Positions 24,570 to 33,615 of a stretch of 64,000 bases of DNA are shown here, piece by piece. Position numbers and translations under genes: made by a program. The notes below the pieces were generated by a model. It did not search any database, had not been told where the DNA came from, and was given only the letters and a program-made list of their open reading frames with translations. Every line of letters begins with the position of its first letter. Within the stretch, counting starts at the first letter, position 1. Location: NCBI RefSeq assembly GCF_900109265.1, contig NZ_FNZM01000027.1:1-64000 (forward strand). The letters run 5' to 3'. Source of the DNA: Paraburkholderia tropica (GTDB taxonomy: Bacteria > Pseudomonadota > Gammaproteobacteria > Burkholderiales > Burkholderiaceae).

Positions 24570-26906
24570 CTACGTGTTTCCCGCGACCTTATCGAGTGCA
24601 GCTCTCAGATTTTGCAAAGAGAATGGTTTTTGTAGAAACACGTGTGCGAAACCACACGCGGATAGGTGCGGCTGCACGCCTGAGGCCAGGATTATTCGCA
24701 GAGCAGGGCTCACCTCCAGCGCGCTTCGAGCGAGCTCGATTCCTGACTCCCCCGACAGGTCAATGTCAGTCAGAAGCACTCGGCAACATGTTCCTCGCAG
24801 TGCAACCAAAGCCGAATGTGCATTATTTTCCTGAAGTACCTCGTAGCCCAGTTCACGAAGCAACTCGCTTGTCGCGTCGCATGAACCAACATTGTCGTCG
24901 ACCACCATGACAGGCGTTTGATGTGGATCGGGGGCTGCGCCGTTATCGCTATCACTCTCCGAGGCGAGAACATTGGTGGAAGCACCCAACAGACGACGAA
25001 TCCGGGTAGCAAGTTGCTCGCGACTGTAAGGTTTGCTTAGCAAATGGACACCGGGATCCAGGCGGCCTCCATGAACGATGGCATTCTGCGTGTAACCGGA
25101 AGTAAAAAGAACCTTGAGGTCTGGGATGGCACGAGCGGCCAGCCGCGCCATCTCGACGCTGCGCAGAGGTCCAGGCATGACAACATCGGAGAAAAGCAGA
25201 TCAATCCTGGCACCACTTCTCACGATGACCATCGCGCTCTGTGCGTCATCGGCCTTGAGCACCGTGTAACCAAGGCCGGTCAGCAGCTCTATAACGGTCG
25301 ACTGAACCCTCCGATCGTCCTCAGCCACGAGGATCGTTTCTGAGCCACCGGTAACGGCGCGCGAATGAGACGTTTCAGAATCGACGACCTCGCCCACGGA
25401 GCGCTGAAGGTAAATCTTCACCGTCGTTCCATGTCCGGGTTCGCTGTATATCCTCATGTGACCGCCAGACTGTTTGACGAAGCCATATGCCATGCTCAGC
25501 CCTAGCCCCGTCCCCTCACCTTCCGCTTTAGTACTGAAATATGGCTCAAAAGCCCGCTCGAGTACTTCGCGTTCCATTCCTGTTCCGCTGTCGGTGATGG
25601 CCAGCAATACATATTGTCCTTCCGGCACGTCTTGCGGAAGCGCCGTATAGTGGCTATCGAGGAAGGCATTGGACAATTCCAGCGTAAGCTTCCCACCTGC
25701 TGGCATTGCGTCGCGGCTATTGATGGCGAGGTTGAGCACGACATTTTCCAGGTGATTCGGATCGACCAGCGTATTCCACAGACCACCCGCCACTATCGTT
25801 TCCACATGGATCAACTCTCCAAGAGCACGACGCAGCAGATCGTCCATGTAGCGCAGCATTGTCGCCAGATTCACGACTGCGGGTTGCAGAGCCTGCCGTC
25901 TCCCGAACGCGAGAAGCTGGGATGCAAGATTGGCGGCCTGCTCGACCGCATCCACGGCCTTGCCGAGGCGCTCGCTGGTCCACCGGTCACGCCCATGCCG
26001 CCGCTCAAGTAACTGCAGGTTACCGCGGAGGACCTGAAGGACATTGTTGAAGTCGTGCGCAACGCCGCCCGTCAGCTTTCCGATTGCCTCCATTTTCTGC
26101 GCTTGTAAAAGCGCTGAACGCGCATTATCGAGTTGCTCCTGCGCCACCTTGCGCTCTGTCACGTCCCGGGTAATTTTTGCAAAACCCAAGAGTTCGCCTT
26201 GCTCGTCCCGTATTGCGTCGATAATCACGTTGGCCCAAAAGCGCGTTCCGTCTTTTCGCACTCGCCAACCTTCTGTCTCGAAACGTCCCTCCGTGGCCGC
26301 CGTCCGCAGGCCTCGCTCAGGCACCCCCTGCGCCGCGTCCTCGGGTGTATAGAATTTCCGAAAATGTTCGCCAATGATCTGGTTTGCCTCGTATCCCTTG
26401 ATCCGCGCCGCACCAGCATTCCAGTTCGTAACGATTCCATCCGGCGAGAGCATGAAGAGCGCATAGTCGGTTACGCCTTGCACGAGAAGCCTGAACTTTC
26501 GTTCGCTTTCAAGCACCGCTTCGTGCGCCTGACGCTTATCCGTAACGTCTCTTACGATTTTGGCGAATCCGCCGCCCCCGCATTCGGCGGATGACAGAGG
26601 TGTGATCACAACGCTCGCCCAGAAGCGCGATCCGTCCCTGCGTAGCCTCCATCCTTCTGTTTCACAGTGCCCATGCTCTCGCGCCGTCTGCAACAGGGCA
26701 TCGGGGACCCCGGCCTCGCGATCCTCAGCAGGATAAAAAATGGAAAAGTGCTGACCTATGATCTCCGCAGCGGCATATCCCTTGATGCGTTCGGCGCCGG
26801 GGTTCCAGCTCGAGACGATTCCAGCGTCCGTGAGGCGAAAAATCGCATACTCGGAAACTTTCTCGGCGAGCAATCGTTCCCAGTCCGCAGGGCCGGCAAA
26901 TTTCAT
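24570..26906 (-). CDS. Hybrid sensor histidine kinase (PAS-PAS-HK-REC-REC)
   Basis: The 778-residue protein has two PAS domains (about 10-125 and 140-255), each with WN(P/A)GA-x-RIKGY. A HisKA domain follows with the phospho-His at 284 (GGVAHDFNN), then the ATPase domain (NLAINSRDAMPAGG, GTGLGLSMAYGFVKQSGG). Two receivers finish it, one with LLFSDVVMPGP and one with RVLLTDIDLSGESG. There is no membrane segment, so it senses a cytoplasmic signal such as redox or light through PAS. The H-D-F-N-N box is of the type seen in ntrB-like hybrid kinases. The single receiver gene downstream is the likely relay partner. Confidence 0.92.
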   Translation of the reverse strand: MKFAGPADWERLLAEKVSEYAIFRLTDAGIVSSWNPGAERIKGYAAAEIIGQHFSIFYPAEDREAGVPDALLQTAREHGHCETEGWRLRRDGSRFWASVVITPLSSAECGGGGFAKIVRDVTDKRQAHEAVLESERKFRLLVQGVTDYALFMLSPDGIVTNWNAGAARIKGYEANQIIGEHFRKFYTPEDAAQGVPERGLRTAATEGRFETEGWRVRKDGTRFWANVIIDAIRDEQGELLGFAKITRDVTERKVAQEQLDNARSALLQAQKMEAIGKLTGGVAHDFNNVLQVLRGNLQLLERRHGRDRWTSERLGKAVDAVEQAANLASQLLAFGRRQALQPAVVNLATMLRYMDDLLRRALGELIHVETIVAGGLWNTLVDPNHLENVVLNLAINSRDAMPAGGKLTLELSNAFLDSHYTALPQDVPEGQYVLLAITDSGTGMEREVLERAFEPYFSTKAEGEGTGLGLSMAYGFVKQSGGHMRIYSEPGHGTTVKIYLQRSVGEVVDSETSHSRAVTGGSETILVAEDDRRVQSTVIELLTGLGYTVLKADDAQSAMVIVRSGARIDLLFSDVVMPGPLRSVEMARLAARAIPDLKVLFTSGYTQNAIVHGGRLDPGVHLLSKPYSREQLATRIRRLLGASTNVLASESDSDNGAAPDPHQTPVMVVDDNVGSCDATSELLRELGYEVLQENNAHSALVALRGTCCRVLLTDIDLSGESGIELARSALEVSPALRIILASGVQPHLSACGFAHVFLQKPFSLQNLRAALDKVAGNT

Positions 26907-27429
26907 CGGAGCCTCTATCGTTCGCGTCCTGATCTTGCGACCAGCCGGATGGCCCGCGTCCGCCGCGGGAGGTTAGGGTGCGCAAGTTTCGGGCCTGAAC
27001 GAGCGAGATCGCCAACAACAAGGCTAACCCCTCGACGCCGATCTCTTGAGGAGGCTTGGCGAACTTCCCTCAGGTGTTCGGCTGTCACGCTGACCAACGG
27101 CCGCCTTTAGCTGGACAACGACGAAGCGCGCGATGCCGGTTGCACCGAATTACGGCCCGTCGGGCGCGAGCGGTTGGCGCGCGCTCGACGATGCCGCTTC
27201 GGTGGGACGGGTCGCCCGCGCGGCCAGTGGACAAGCGCGTCCATCGTGCGCGCGAGCGCTCCCCTATGAGTTTGTCGGGCCGCCGGCTGTGTGTCTAACC
27301 GGCCCGGCCGGGGTGCGCCGACGCCCTTTGTGCAATCGACATCACGGTACGACAACGCTCGCGCGCCCCAGGCGGGCATGGGTTCTGCGCGCTTCGTGCG
27401 AAGCGGCGCGTGCCGTCAGGAGATCGTCG
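26907..27429. other. Intergenic region at a composition boundary, no gene seen
   Basis: About 523 bases lie between the divergent kinase and oxidase genes. The left part resembles the more A/T-rich stretch before it; from about 27110 the sequence turns strongly GC-rich like the oxidase operon. In-frame extension of coxB upstream of 27430 has no ribosome site or family content. Confidence 0.5.
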
Positions 27430-28392
27430 ATGCCGCTCGCGTACTTTCTGCATAGCGCCGGGCCCGCCGCCGCGCCCGTGCGGCTGCTCGGGTGGGCGCT
27501 CGCGGCGCTGTGCGTGGGCGTTTGCATCGCGATTGCCGTCTTGCTCGTGCTAGCGATGCGCAGACCGGGTTCGCGCGTCGCGCGGGCTCGGACTGGCGAA
27601 CACGCCGTCGTCGACAACACCGGGGACCGCGACGCCCACCGCATCGTCGCCATCGGCACGGCGATTTCGACGGTGCTCCTGCTCGGCGCGCTCGTGGCAA
27701 TGCTGCGCGTGCTCGCCGCGGTCGCGGATCCGCCGCGCGCCGCCGCGCTGAGCGTGCGCGTCACAGCGTACGACTGGTGGTGGAAGGTGACGTATACGAC
27801 GCCGTCGGGCGCGCATTTCGCCACCGCCAACGAGATCCACTTGCCCACCGGCGAACCCGTACAGATCGATCTCGACAGCGCTGACGTGATCCACGCGTTC
27901 TGGGTGCCTGCGCTCGCGGGCAAGACGCAGGCGATTCCAGGCCAGGTCAACCATCAGTGGCTCGAAGCCGATCATCCGGGCGTTTGGCGCGGGCAATGCA
28001 CGCAGTTCTGCGGCGCGCAGCACGCGCACATGGCGCTCGAAGTGGTCGCGCAAACGCCCGGCGACTTCGCGCACTGGCTCGACGTCCAGTCGCGCCCCGC
28101 CGCGCCGCCCGCGAACGCCGCCGCACACCACGGCGAGCAGATTTTCGCCGCGCAATGCGCCGCGTGCCACACGGTGCGCGGCACGCGCGCGGACGGCGCG
28201 CAAGCCCCCGATCTCACTCATCTCGCCTCGCGCCGGCTGATCGCAGCGGGGACGCTCGCGAATACGTCCGCGAACCGGCTCGACTGGGTCGCGCACGCGC
28301 AGCGCATCAAGCCGGGTTCGTTGATGCCCGACGTCGTCCTCACGCCCGCCGACGCCCACGATCTGTCGGCCTGGCTGGATACGCTTCAATGA
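27430..28392 (+). CDS. coxB: caa3-type cytochrome c oxidase subunit II with C-terminal cytochrome c
   Basis: The 320-residue protein has two membrane helices (about 18-42 and 72-96), then the CuA domain with AYDWWWKVTY, His155 in SADVIHAFWVP and C190-T-Q-F-C194-x3-H198-x2-M201. The middle residue is Gln where most have Glu, but only its main chain binds copper. A C-terminal cytochrome c follows with heme site C243-A-A-C-H. The fused heme makes this caa3-type, able to take electrons from a membrane cytochrome. AGGAG upstream of 27430 sets the start. It leads the operon with subunit I-III next. Confidence 0.93.
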   Translation: MPLAYFLHSAGPAAAPVRLLGWALAALCVGVCIAIAVLLVLAMRRPGSRVARARTGEHAVVDNTGDRDAHRIVAIGTAISTVLLLGALVAMLRVLAAVADPPRAAALSVRVTAYDWWWKVTYTTPSGAHFATANEIHLPTGEPVQIDLDSADVIHAFWVPALAGKTQAIPGQVNHQWLEADHPGVWRGQCTQFCGAQHAHMALEVVAQTPGDFAHWLDVQSRPAAPPANAAAHHGEQIFAAQCAACHTVRGTRADGAQAPDLTHLASRRLIAAGTLANTSANRLDWVAHAQRIKPGSLMPDVVLTPADAHDLSAWLDTLQ

Positions 28393-28420
28393 GCACACTT
28401 CAATCACGCGCCCCGACGAC

Positions 28421-31054
28421 ATGAACGAGACCCCGGCCCCTTCCCCCGCCCACCCGCCGTCACGCGTTACCGTGCCGGCACGGCCGCGCGGCGCGCGGCT
28501 CTCGCGCGTGCCGGAAACCGGCCTGCCGCCGCTCGACGCCGCTACCGAACGCCGCCTCAAAGCGATCTGGGAAACCCGGCCCGGCTGGCGCGGCTGGCTC
28601 TCGAGCGTGGATCACAAGACCATCGGCATCCGCTATCTCGTCACGGCGTTCGTGTTCCTGCTGCTCGGCGGCACGGAAGCGCTCATCATGCGCGCGCAGC
28701 TCGCGCGCCCCAACGAAACGCTGCTCACGCCGCAGCAATACGACCAACTCTTCACGATGCACGGCGTGACGATGATCTTTCTCTACGCGCTGCCCGTGCT
28801 GAGCGGCTTCTCGAACTATCTGTGGCCGCTCGTGCTCGGCTCGCGCGACATGGCGTTTCCGCGCCTGAACGCGCTGTCGTACTGGGTCTTTCTCGGCGCG
28901 GGCATCCTGCTCTACGCGAGCTTTCCGCGCGGCCAGGGCGCGAACGCGGGCTGGTTCAACTACGTGCCGCTCGCTTCGGCCACCTACGATCCCGGGCCGA
29001 ACATCGACGTGTACGCGCTCGGAATGGTCCTGCTCGGCATCTCGACGACTGTCGGCGCCGCGAATTTCGTCATCACGTTCTTGCGCATGCGCGCAACCGG
29101 CATGTCGATCGCGCGTCTGCCGATCCTCATCTGGGGCACGCTCACGGCCTCGTGCGCGAACCTGCTCGCGGTGCCGTCGGTGAGCCTCGCGTTCTTCATG
29201 CTCTGGCTCGACCGCAACGTCGGCACGCATTTCTTCGACACGAGCGCCGACGGCCGCCCGCTGCTCTGGCAGCACCTGTTCTGGATCTTCGCGCACCCGT
29301 GGGTCTATGTCGTGGTGCTGCCCGCCATGGGCATCGTCTCCGAGGCGCTGCCGACGTTTTGCAGGCGGCCGATCGCGGCCTATTCCGCCGTGGCGCTCTC
29401 GACCGTCGCGACCATGCTGGTGGGCTTCGAGGTCTGGCTGCATCACATGTTCGCGACCGGCCTGCCGCCGCTCGCGCTGGCGTTCTTCGGCGCGGCCAGC
29501 ATGCTGATTTCGGTGCCGAGCGCGATTGCCGTGTTCGCCTGGATCGCCACGATCTGGACCGGCAAGCCGGTCTTCAAAACGCCCTTTTTCTATTTCGCGG
29601 GCTTCGTGCTTATGTTCACCGTGGGCGGCGTCTCAGGCGTGATGACGGCCGCCGTGCCGCTCGACTGGCAGCTCACCGACACCTATTTCGTGGTCGCGCA
29701 CCTGCACTACGTGCTGCTCGGCATCAACGTGTTTCCGGTGCTCGGCGGCCTCGTCTACTGGTTCCCGAAATTCACGGGCCGGCTCATGAACGAACGCTTC
29801 GGCCAGTGGACCTTCTGGGTGCTGTTCGCGGGCTTCAATCTCGGCTTCTTTCCGATGCACATCTCGGGGCTGCTCGGCATGCCGCGCCGCGTCTACACCT
29901 ATCCGGCGGACATGGGCTGGAACACCGCCAACCTCGTCACGACAATCGGCGCGTTCGTGTTCGCCATCGGCATCGCCATGTTCATCGGCAACGTGTTCTA
30001 CAGCTTGCGGCGCGGCGAGCGCGCGGGCGCGAATCCGTGGCAGGCGGCGGGGCTCGAATGGTCGGTGCCGTCTCCGCCGCCGCCTTATAACTTCGCAATC
30101 CTGCCCAGCGTACGCTCGCGCGATCCGCTCTGGGCCGACGACGCGCGCGAGCCGCGCCGCGGCTTTCTGCTGCATCGCGGACGCGAGGCGCTCGGCGTCA
30201 CCCCGCTCACAGGCGAGCCCGACGTGATCCTCAAGATGCCCTCCGACTCGTACGCGCCCTTCGTGCTGGGCGTGGCCGCGACGCTGGCTTTCGTGGGGCT
30301 GCTGCTGCGCTCCGTGTCCGTCACGGCGATCGCGGTGCTGATCTGCGCCGCCGCACTGCTGGCCTGGCTCTGGCCGCGCCGCGAACTGCTGCAACGCGAG
30401 CCGTTCGCGCTCCAGCCCGCGCCGCCGCCGGCGACCGACGGCCCGGAACCCGGCAGCGAAGACGACACGCTCGCGCTCCCCATCGGCAGCGCGGGCGAAC
30501 ACGCAGGCGGCTGGTGGGGCGTGCTCACGCTCGTCGTCACGGAGGCGGCGCTGTTCGGCTATCTGATCTTTTCGTATCTCTATCTCGCCTCGCAGAGCGC
30601 GCAGCCGTGGCCGCCCGAAGGCTTGCCCAAGCTCGGCATCAGCGGCCTGAATACCGTTTTGCTGCTGGCGAGCAGTGTGTTCGTCTGGCTCGCGGGTGCG
30701 CTCGTGCGGCGCGCCCGCGCACGGCTCGCTTTCGCCTCGATGGCGTTTGCGATCGCGCTCGGCATCGCCTTCGTGAGCATCCAGTTTTCCGAGTGGCGCG
30801 AGCGGCCCTATGGCATCGCGTCGAATCTCTACGGCTCGCTGTATTTCACCATCACGGGCTTGCACATGGCGCATGTGATCGTGGGGATCGTCATGCTGAT
30901 CGCGCTCGCGGTCTGGATCGCGCGCGGCTATTTCGATGGCCGCCGCGACGCGGCGCTCATGATCGGCGGCTTGTACTGGCATTTCGTCGACGTGGTGTGG
31001 CTGTTCATTTTTTCCATGCTCTATCTGTCGCCGTACTGGATGCGAGGCCGCTGA
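28421..31054 (+). CDS. ctaD: Cytochrome c oxidase subunit I-III fusion
   Basis: The 877-residue protein joins subunit I (to about 560) to subunit III (from about 685) through a region with two helices and a Pro-rich linker. Heme a ligand His114 lies in FTMHGVTM, CuB/Tyr site is A-H292-P-W-V-Y296, then LHHMFATG and VAHLHYVLLG. The usual Glu of H-P-E-V-Y is Trp294 here. Subunit III is seen from WWGVLTLVVTEAALFGYLIF and GLHMAHVIVGIV, ending in YWHFVDVVWLF. Subunit I reduces oxygen and pumps protons. It overlaps the next gene by one base (TGATG). Confidence 0.93.
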   Translation: MNETPAPSPAHPPSRVTVPARPRGARLSRVPETGLPPLDAATERRLKAIWETRPGWRGWLSSVDHKTIGIRYLVTAFVFLLLGGTEALIMRAQLARPNETLLTPQQYDQLFTMHGVTMIFLYALPVLSGFSNYLWPLVLGSRDMAFPRLNALSYWVFLGAGILLYASFPRGQGANAGWFNYVPLASATYDPGPNIDVYALGMVLLGISTTVGAANFVITFLRMRATGMSIARLPILIWGTLTASCANLLAVPSVSLAFFMLWLDRNVGTHFFDTSADGRPLLWQHLFWIFAHPWVYVVVLPAMGIVSEALPTFCRRPIAAYSAVALSTVATMLVGFEVWLHHMFATGLPPLALAFFGAASMLISVPSAIAVFAWIATIWTGKPVFKTPFFYFAGFVLMFTVGGVSGVMTAAVPLDWQLTDTYFVVAHLHYVLLGINVFPVLGGLVYWFPKFTGRLMNERFGQWTFWVLFAGFNLGFFPMHISGLLGMPRRVYTYPADMGWNTANLVTTIGAFVFAIGIAMFIGNVFYSLRRGERAGANPWQAAGLEWSVPSPPPPYNFAILPSVRSRDPLWADDAREPRRGFLLHRGREALGVTPLTGEPDVILKMPSDSYAPFVLGVAATLAFVGLLLRSVSVTAIAVLICAAALLAWLWPRRELLQREPFALQPAPPPATDGPEPGSEDDTLALPIGSAGEHAGGWWGVLTLVVTEAALFGYLIFSYLYLASQSAQPWPPEGLPKLGISGLNTVLLLASSVFVWLAGALVRRARARLAFASMAFAIALGIAFVSIQFSEWRERPYGIASNLYGSLYFTITGLHMAHVIVGIVMLIALAVWIARGYFDGRRDAALMIGGLYWHFVDVVWLFIFSMLYLSPYWMRGR

Positions 31055-31491
31055 TGAAAAACGCCGCGAATCCGCACCCGGGCGAGCGCCACGTCCGCCA
31101 CGCACCGACGCGCGCGCAGCACGCCGCCGCTTGGTTCGGCCTCGTCGGCGTGCCGCTCATCTGGATGACGCACGTGCTGCTTTGCACAGGATTGGTCGCG
31201 ACCGCCTGCGCGGGCGGCGTCGTGCAACGCAACGCCTTGCCGTGGCCGCTCGTGCACTGGGCGCTGGCGTTCGCCTCGCTGTTCGCCGTCGCGCTCGCGC
31301 TCGCCGGCGTGCTGGCCGCGCGCCGCGCCTGGCGGGACAGCGCCGCCTTCGTCGCGCCGCAGCGCGAGACCTTCCGCTTCGTGGCCTGGTGCGGCTCGGC
31401 CGTTTCCATTGCATTCGCGATTGGGTTGGCCTTCACGATATCGGTGCTGCTGCTGTTGCCGCTGCAACCGCTGTGCGAGTCGCTGCGATGA
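31054..31491 (+). CDS. Small membrane protein of the oxidase operon
   Basis: The 145-residue protein has three membrane helices (about 24-45, 60-82, 106-135) with a cytoplasmic basic N terminus. Start overlaps the stop of the subunit I-III gene (TGATG at 31052-31056) and its end overlaps the cytochrome c gene (ATGA at 31488-31491), so it is a true operon member. I do not recognise a named family. Size and place would suit an oxidase accessory or fourth subunit, but that is inferred from position only. Confidence 0.72.
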   Translation: MKNAANPHPGERHVRHAPTRAQHAAAWFGLVGVPLIWMTHVLLCTGLVATACAGGVVQRNALPWPLVHWALAFASLFAVALALAGVLAARRAWRDSAAFVAPQRETFRFVAWCGSAVSIAFAIGLAFTISVLLLLPLQPLCESLR

Positions 31492-32849
31492 AGCCGGTAC
31501 CCGCACCGCGTTCGAACCGCCTCGCGCGCACCATCGCGAGCGGCGCGCTGACGGGCGCGCTCATCGCACTCACCTCGCTCGCCGCCTGCACCCGGCACAA
31601 CGGCAACGCCCAGCACGACGCGACCCACGCCACGCAGAAGCCCGCGCCCGACGCCGCGCTCATCGCGCTCGGCGCCCAGCTCGCCAAGGCGGGCGATTGC
31701 GCGTCCTGCCACGACTCCGCGCAGCATCAGCCCTATGCGGGCGGCCAGCCCGTGAACTCGCCGTTCGGCGCGATCTACGCGAGCAACATCACGCCCGACC
31801 CGGTGCACGGCATTGGCCGCTACACGCCCGCGCAATTCGCCGATGCGCTCCAGCGCGGCGTCGCGCCCGGCGGCAAGCGCCTCTATCCGGCGATGCCCTG
31901 GCCCTCGTTCGCCAACCTGCAGCCGCGCGACGTCGATGCGCTCTACCAGTACTTCATGTACGGCGTCACGCCCGTGCCGAACGCCGTGCGCGAAACGCAG
32001 TTGCCCTTCCCGTTCAATCAGCGCTGGGTGCTCGCCTTCTGGCGCATGGCGTTCGCGCGCCAGGACGCGTATACGCCGGACGCGCGGCAATCGGCGCAAT
32101 GGAATCGCGGCGCGTGGCTCGTGCAGGGGCTCGGCCATTGCGGCGCGTGCCACACGCCGCGCGGGCCCGCGTATAACGAAATGGGCTACGACGAACGCAG
32201 CCCGCTGTATCTCACCGGCGGCATAGCCGATCACTGGTACGCGCCGAATCTGACCGGCGACCCCGGCAGCGGACTCGGCCGCTGGAGCGCCGACGACATC
32301 GCCGCCTTCCTGCACGACGGCCACAACGCGCGCGCCTATGCGTTCGGCGCGATGGCGCCCGTGATCGGCGCGAGCACGCAGTATCTGAGCGACGACGACG
32401 TGCACGCCATCGCCGTCTATCTGAAATCGTTGCCCGCGCGCGAGCCGAGCGGCGCCTACGACGACGCGCGCGCACCGCGCGACGCGACGATGGCCGCGCT
32501 GCGCACCGGCACGCCCGAGCATCCCGGCGCGGGCGTCTATCTGGCGTTCTGCGCGAAGTGTCACGGCGCGGACGGCCGCGGCGTCGGCGACAAGGCGCCC
32601 CCGCTCGCGGGCAGCACGCTGGCGCTGTCCGCCGATACGACCAGCATGCTGCGGCTCGTGATTGAGGGCAGCGAAAGCCCGCGCACCGCGACCGGCGGCG
32701 AACCGCACAAAATGCCCGCCTTCCGCAGCCAGTTGACCGACGCCGAAATCGCGCAGGTCGCCAGCTTCGTGCGCGGCGCGTGGGGGAATCAGGCCGCGCC
32801 CGTCGCGCCCGCGGACGTCACGCGCTTGCGCGAAGCGATCCATAAATAA
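31488..32849 (+). CDS. Triheme cytochrome c lipoprotein
   Basis: The 453-residue protein has a lipobox (SLAAC, Cys34) and three heme c sites: C71-A-S-C-H, C218-G-A-C-H and C355-A-K-C-H. This three-domain plan is that of the cytochrome subunits of membrane alcohol, gluconate and sorbitol dehydrogenases (AdhB-like), e.g. NSPFGAIYASNITPD and YAPNLTGDPGSGLGRWS. Placed in the caa3 operon, it could feed electrons to the heme c of subunit II at the outer face of the inner membrane. Its start overlaps the upstream gene. No dehydrogenase subunit is adjacent. Confidence 0.88.
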   Translation: MKPVPAPRSNRLARTIASGALTGALIALTSLAACTRHNGNAQHDATHATQKPAPDAALIALGAQLAKAGDCASCHDSAQHQPYAGGQPVNSPFGAIYASNITPDPVHGIGRYTPAQFADALQRGVAPGGKRLYPAMPWPSFANLQPRDVDALYQYFMYGVTPVPNAVRETQLPFPFNQRWVLAFWRMAFARQDAYTPDARQSAQWNRGAWLVQGLGHCGACHTPRGPAYNEMGYDERSPLYLTGGIADHWYAPNLTGDPGSGLGRWSADDIAAFLHDGHNARAYAFGAMAPVIGASTQYLSDDDVHAIAVYLKSLPAREPSGAYDDARAPRDATMAALRTGTPEHPGAGVYLAFCAKCHGADGRGVGDKAPPLAGSTLALSADTTSMLRLVIEGSESPRTATGGEPHKMPAFRSQLTDAEIAQVASFVRGAWGNQAAPVAPADVTRLREAIHK

Positions 32850-33006
32850 ACGCGGCTCGCTTTCCTCGCAGTCTGCTCGCAATTTCCTCGCCGTTTACCG
32901 ACTCGCGCGGGCATCGCGACCTTCGTCGATCGAACGCCGCGAGCGGCCGTCGCGCCACGGTACGCGCATTGCGCAACGAGCGGTGTCCCTTTCAAGGAGA
33001 GCCACC

Positions 33007-33534
33007 ATGCCGGAGAAGAAAACTATCGAGCGGGCGCGCGCCGACAAGCGCGCCGGCAAAGCCGCCAGCACGCAGGCGGGCGAGTTCGTGAAGGAAGAGA
33101 TCGATCACGTGCGCGAAGGCAAGCACGGGGTGCGCTCGGCGAAACAGGCCGTCGCGATCGGGTTGTCGAAGGCGCGCCGCGCAGGCGTGGACGTCGCGCC
33201 GCCTTCTAAGGGCAGCACCAGCGAGGCGACGCGCAAGAAAGCCGTGAAGGACCGCGCCGCGGGACAGGGCAAGCACGCGTCGTCGGCGAGTACCGAGTCG
33301 AGCACGAAGCGCTCGAAAACGACCACCGCCGTGCTGAAGAAGGAAGGCCAGGCGGGCGCTTCGGCAGCCGCGTTGTCGCAGCAAACCAAGAGGGCGGCGG
33401 CGCGTAGGCCGGCCGCCAGTCGTTCGGCGGCGGCGACGAAAGCGGCGCAAACCAAGGGCGCGGCGGGCCGTTCCACTGCCGCGAAGAAAGCCGCGAAAAC
33501 TCGCGCGGCGCGTGCCTCGTCATCCCATCATTAG
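33007..33534 (+). CDS. DUF6496-type basic protein with histone-H1-like tail
   Basis: The 175-residue protein has an N-terminal conserved part with EFVKEEIDHVREGKHGVRS and AVAIGLSKARRAGVDVAPP, the DUF6496 pattern. The tail of about 100 residues is low-complexity Ala/Lys/Ser/Arg (AAKKAAKTRAARA), like histone H1-type bacterial DNA-binding tails. AAGGAGAG ahead of ATG 33007 is a strong ribosome site. It stands alone, convergent with the GH15 gene. Nucleic-acid binding is an inference from composition. Confidence 0.78.
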   Translation: MPEKKTIERARADKRAGKAASTQAGEFVKEEIDHVREGKHGVRSAKQAVAIGLSKARRAGVDVAPPSKGSTSEATRKKAVKDRAAGQGKHASSASTESSTKRSKTTTAVLKKEGQAGASAAALSQQTKRAAARRPAASRSAAATKAAQTKGAAGRSTAAKKAAKTRAARASSSHH

Positions 33535-33615
33535 CCGCACATTTGCGCAACGGCGCGCGCGGGAAACTTCGTGCGCCGACGACCCTTGGGGGCACTCTCC
33601 TGCGGCTCTGCGCCG

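Noticed and set aside
29633..31105. 490-codon antisense frame across the oxidase subunit I-III gene
   Set aside because: It lacks any domain and has the biased composition of a mirror frame; the sense strand has the heme and copper ligands.
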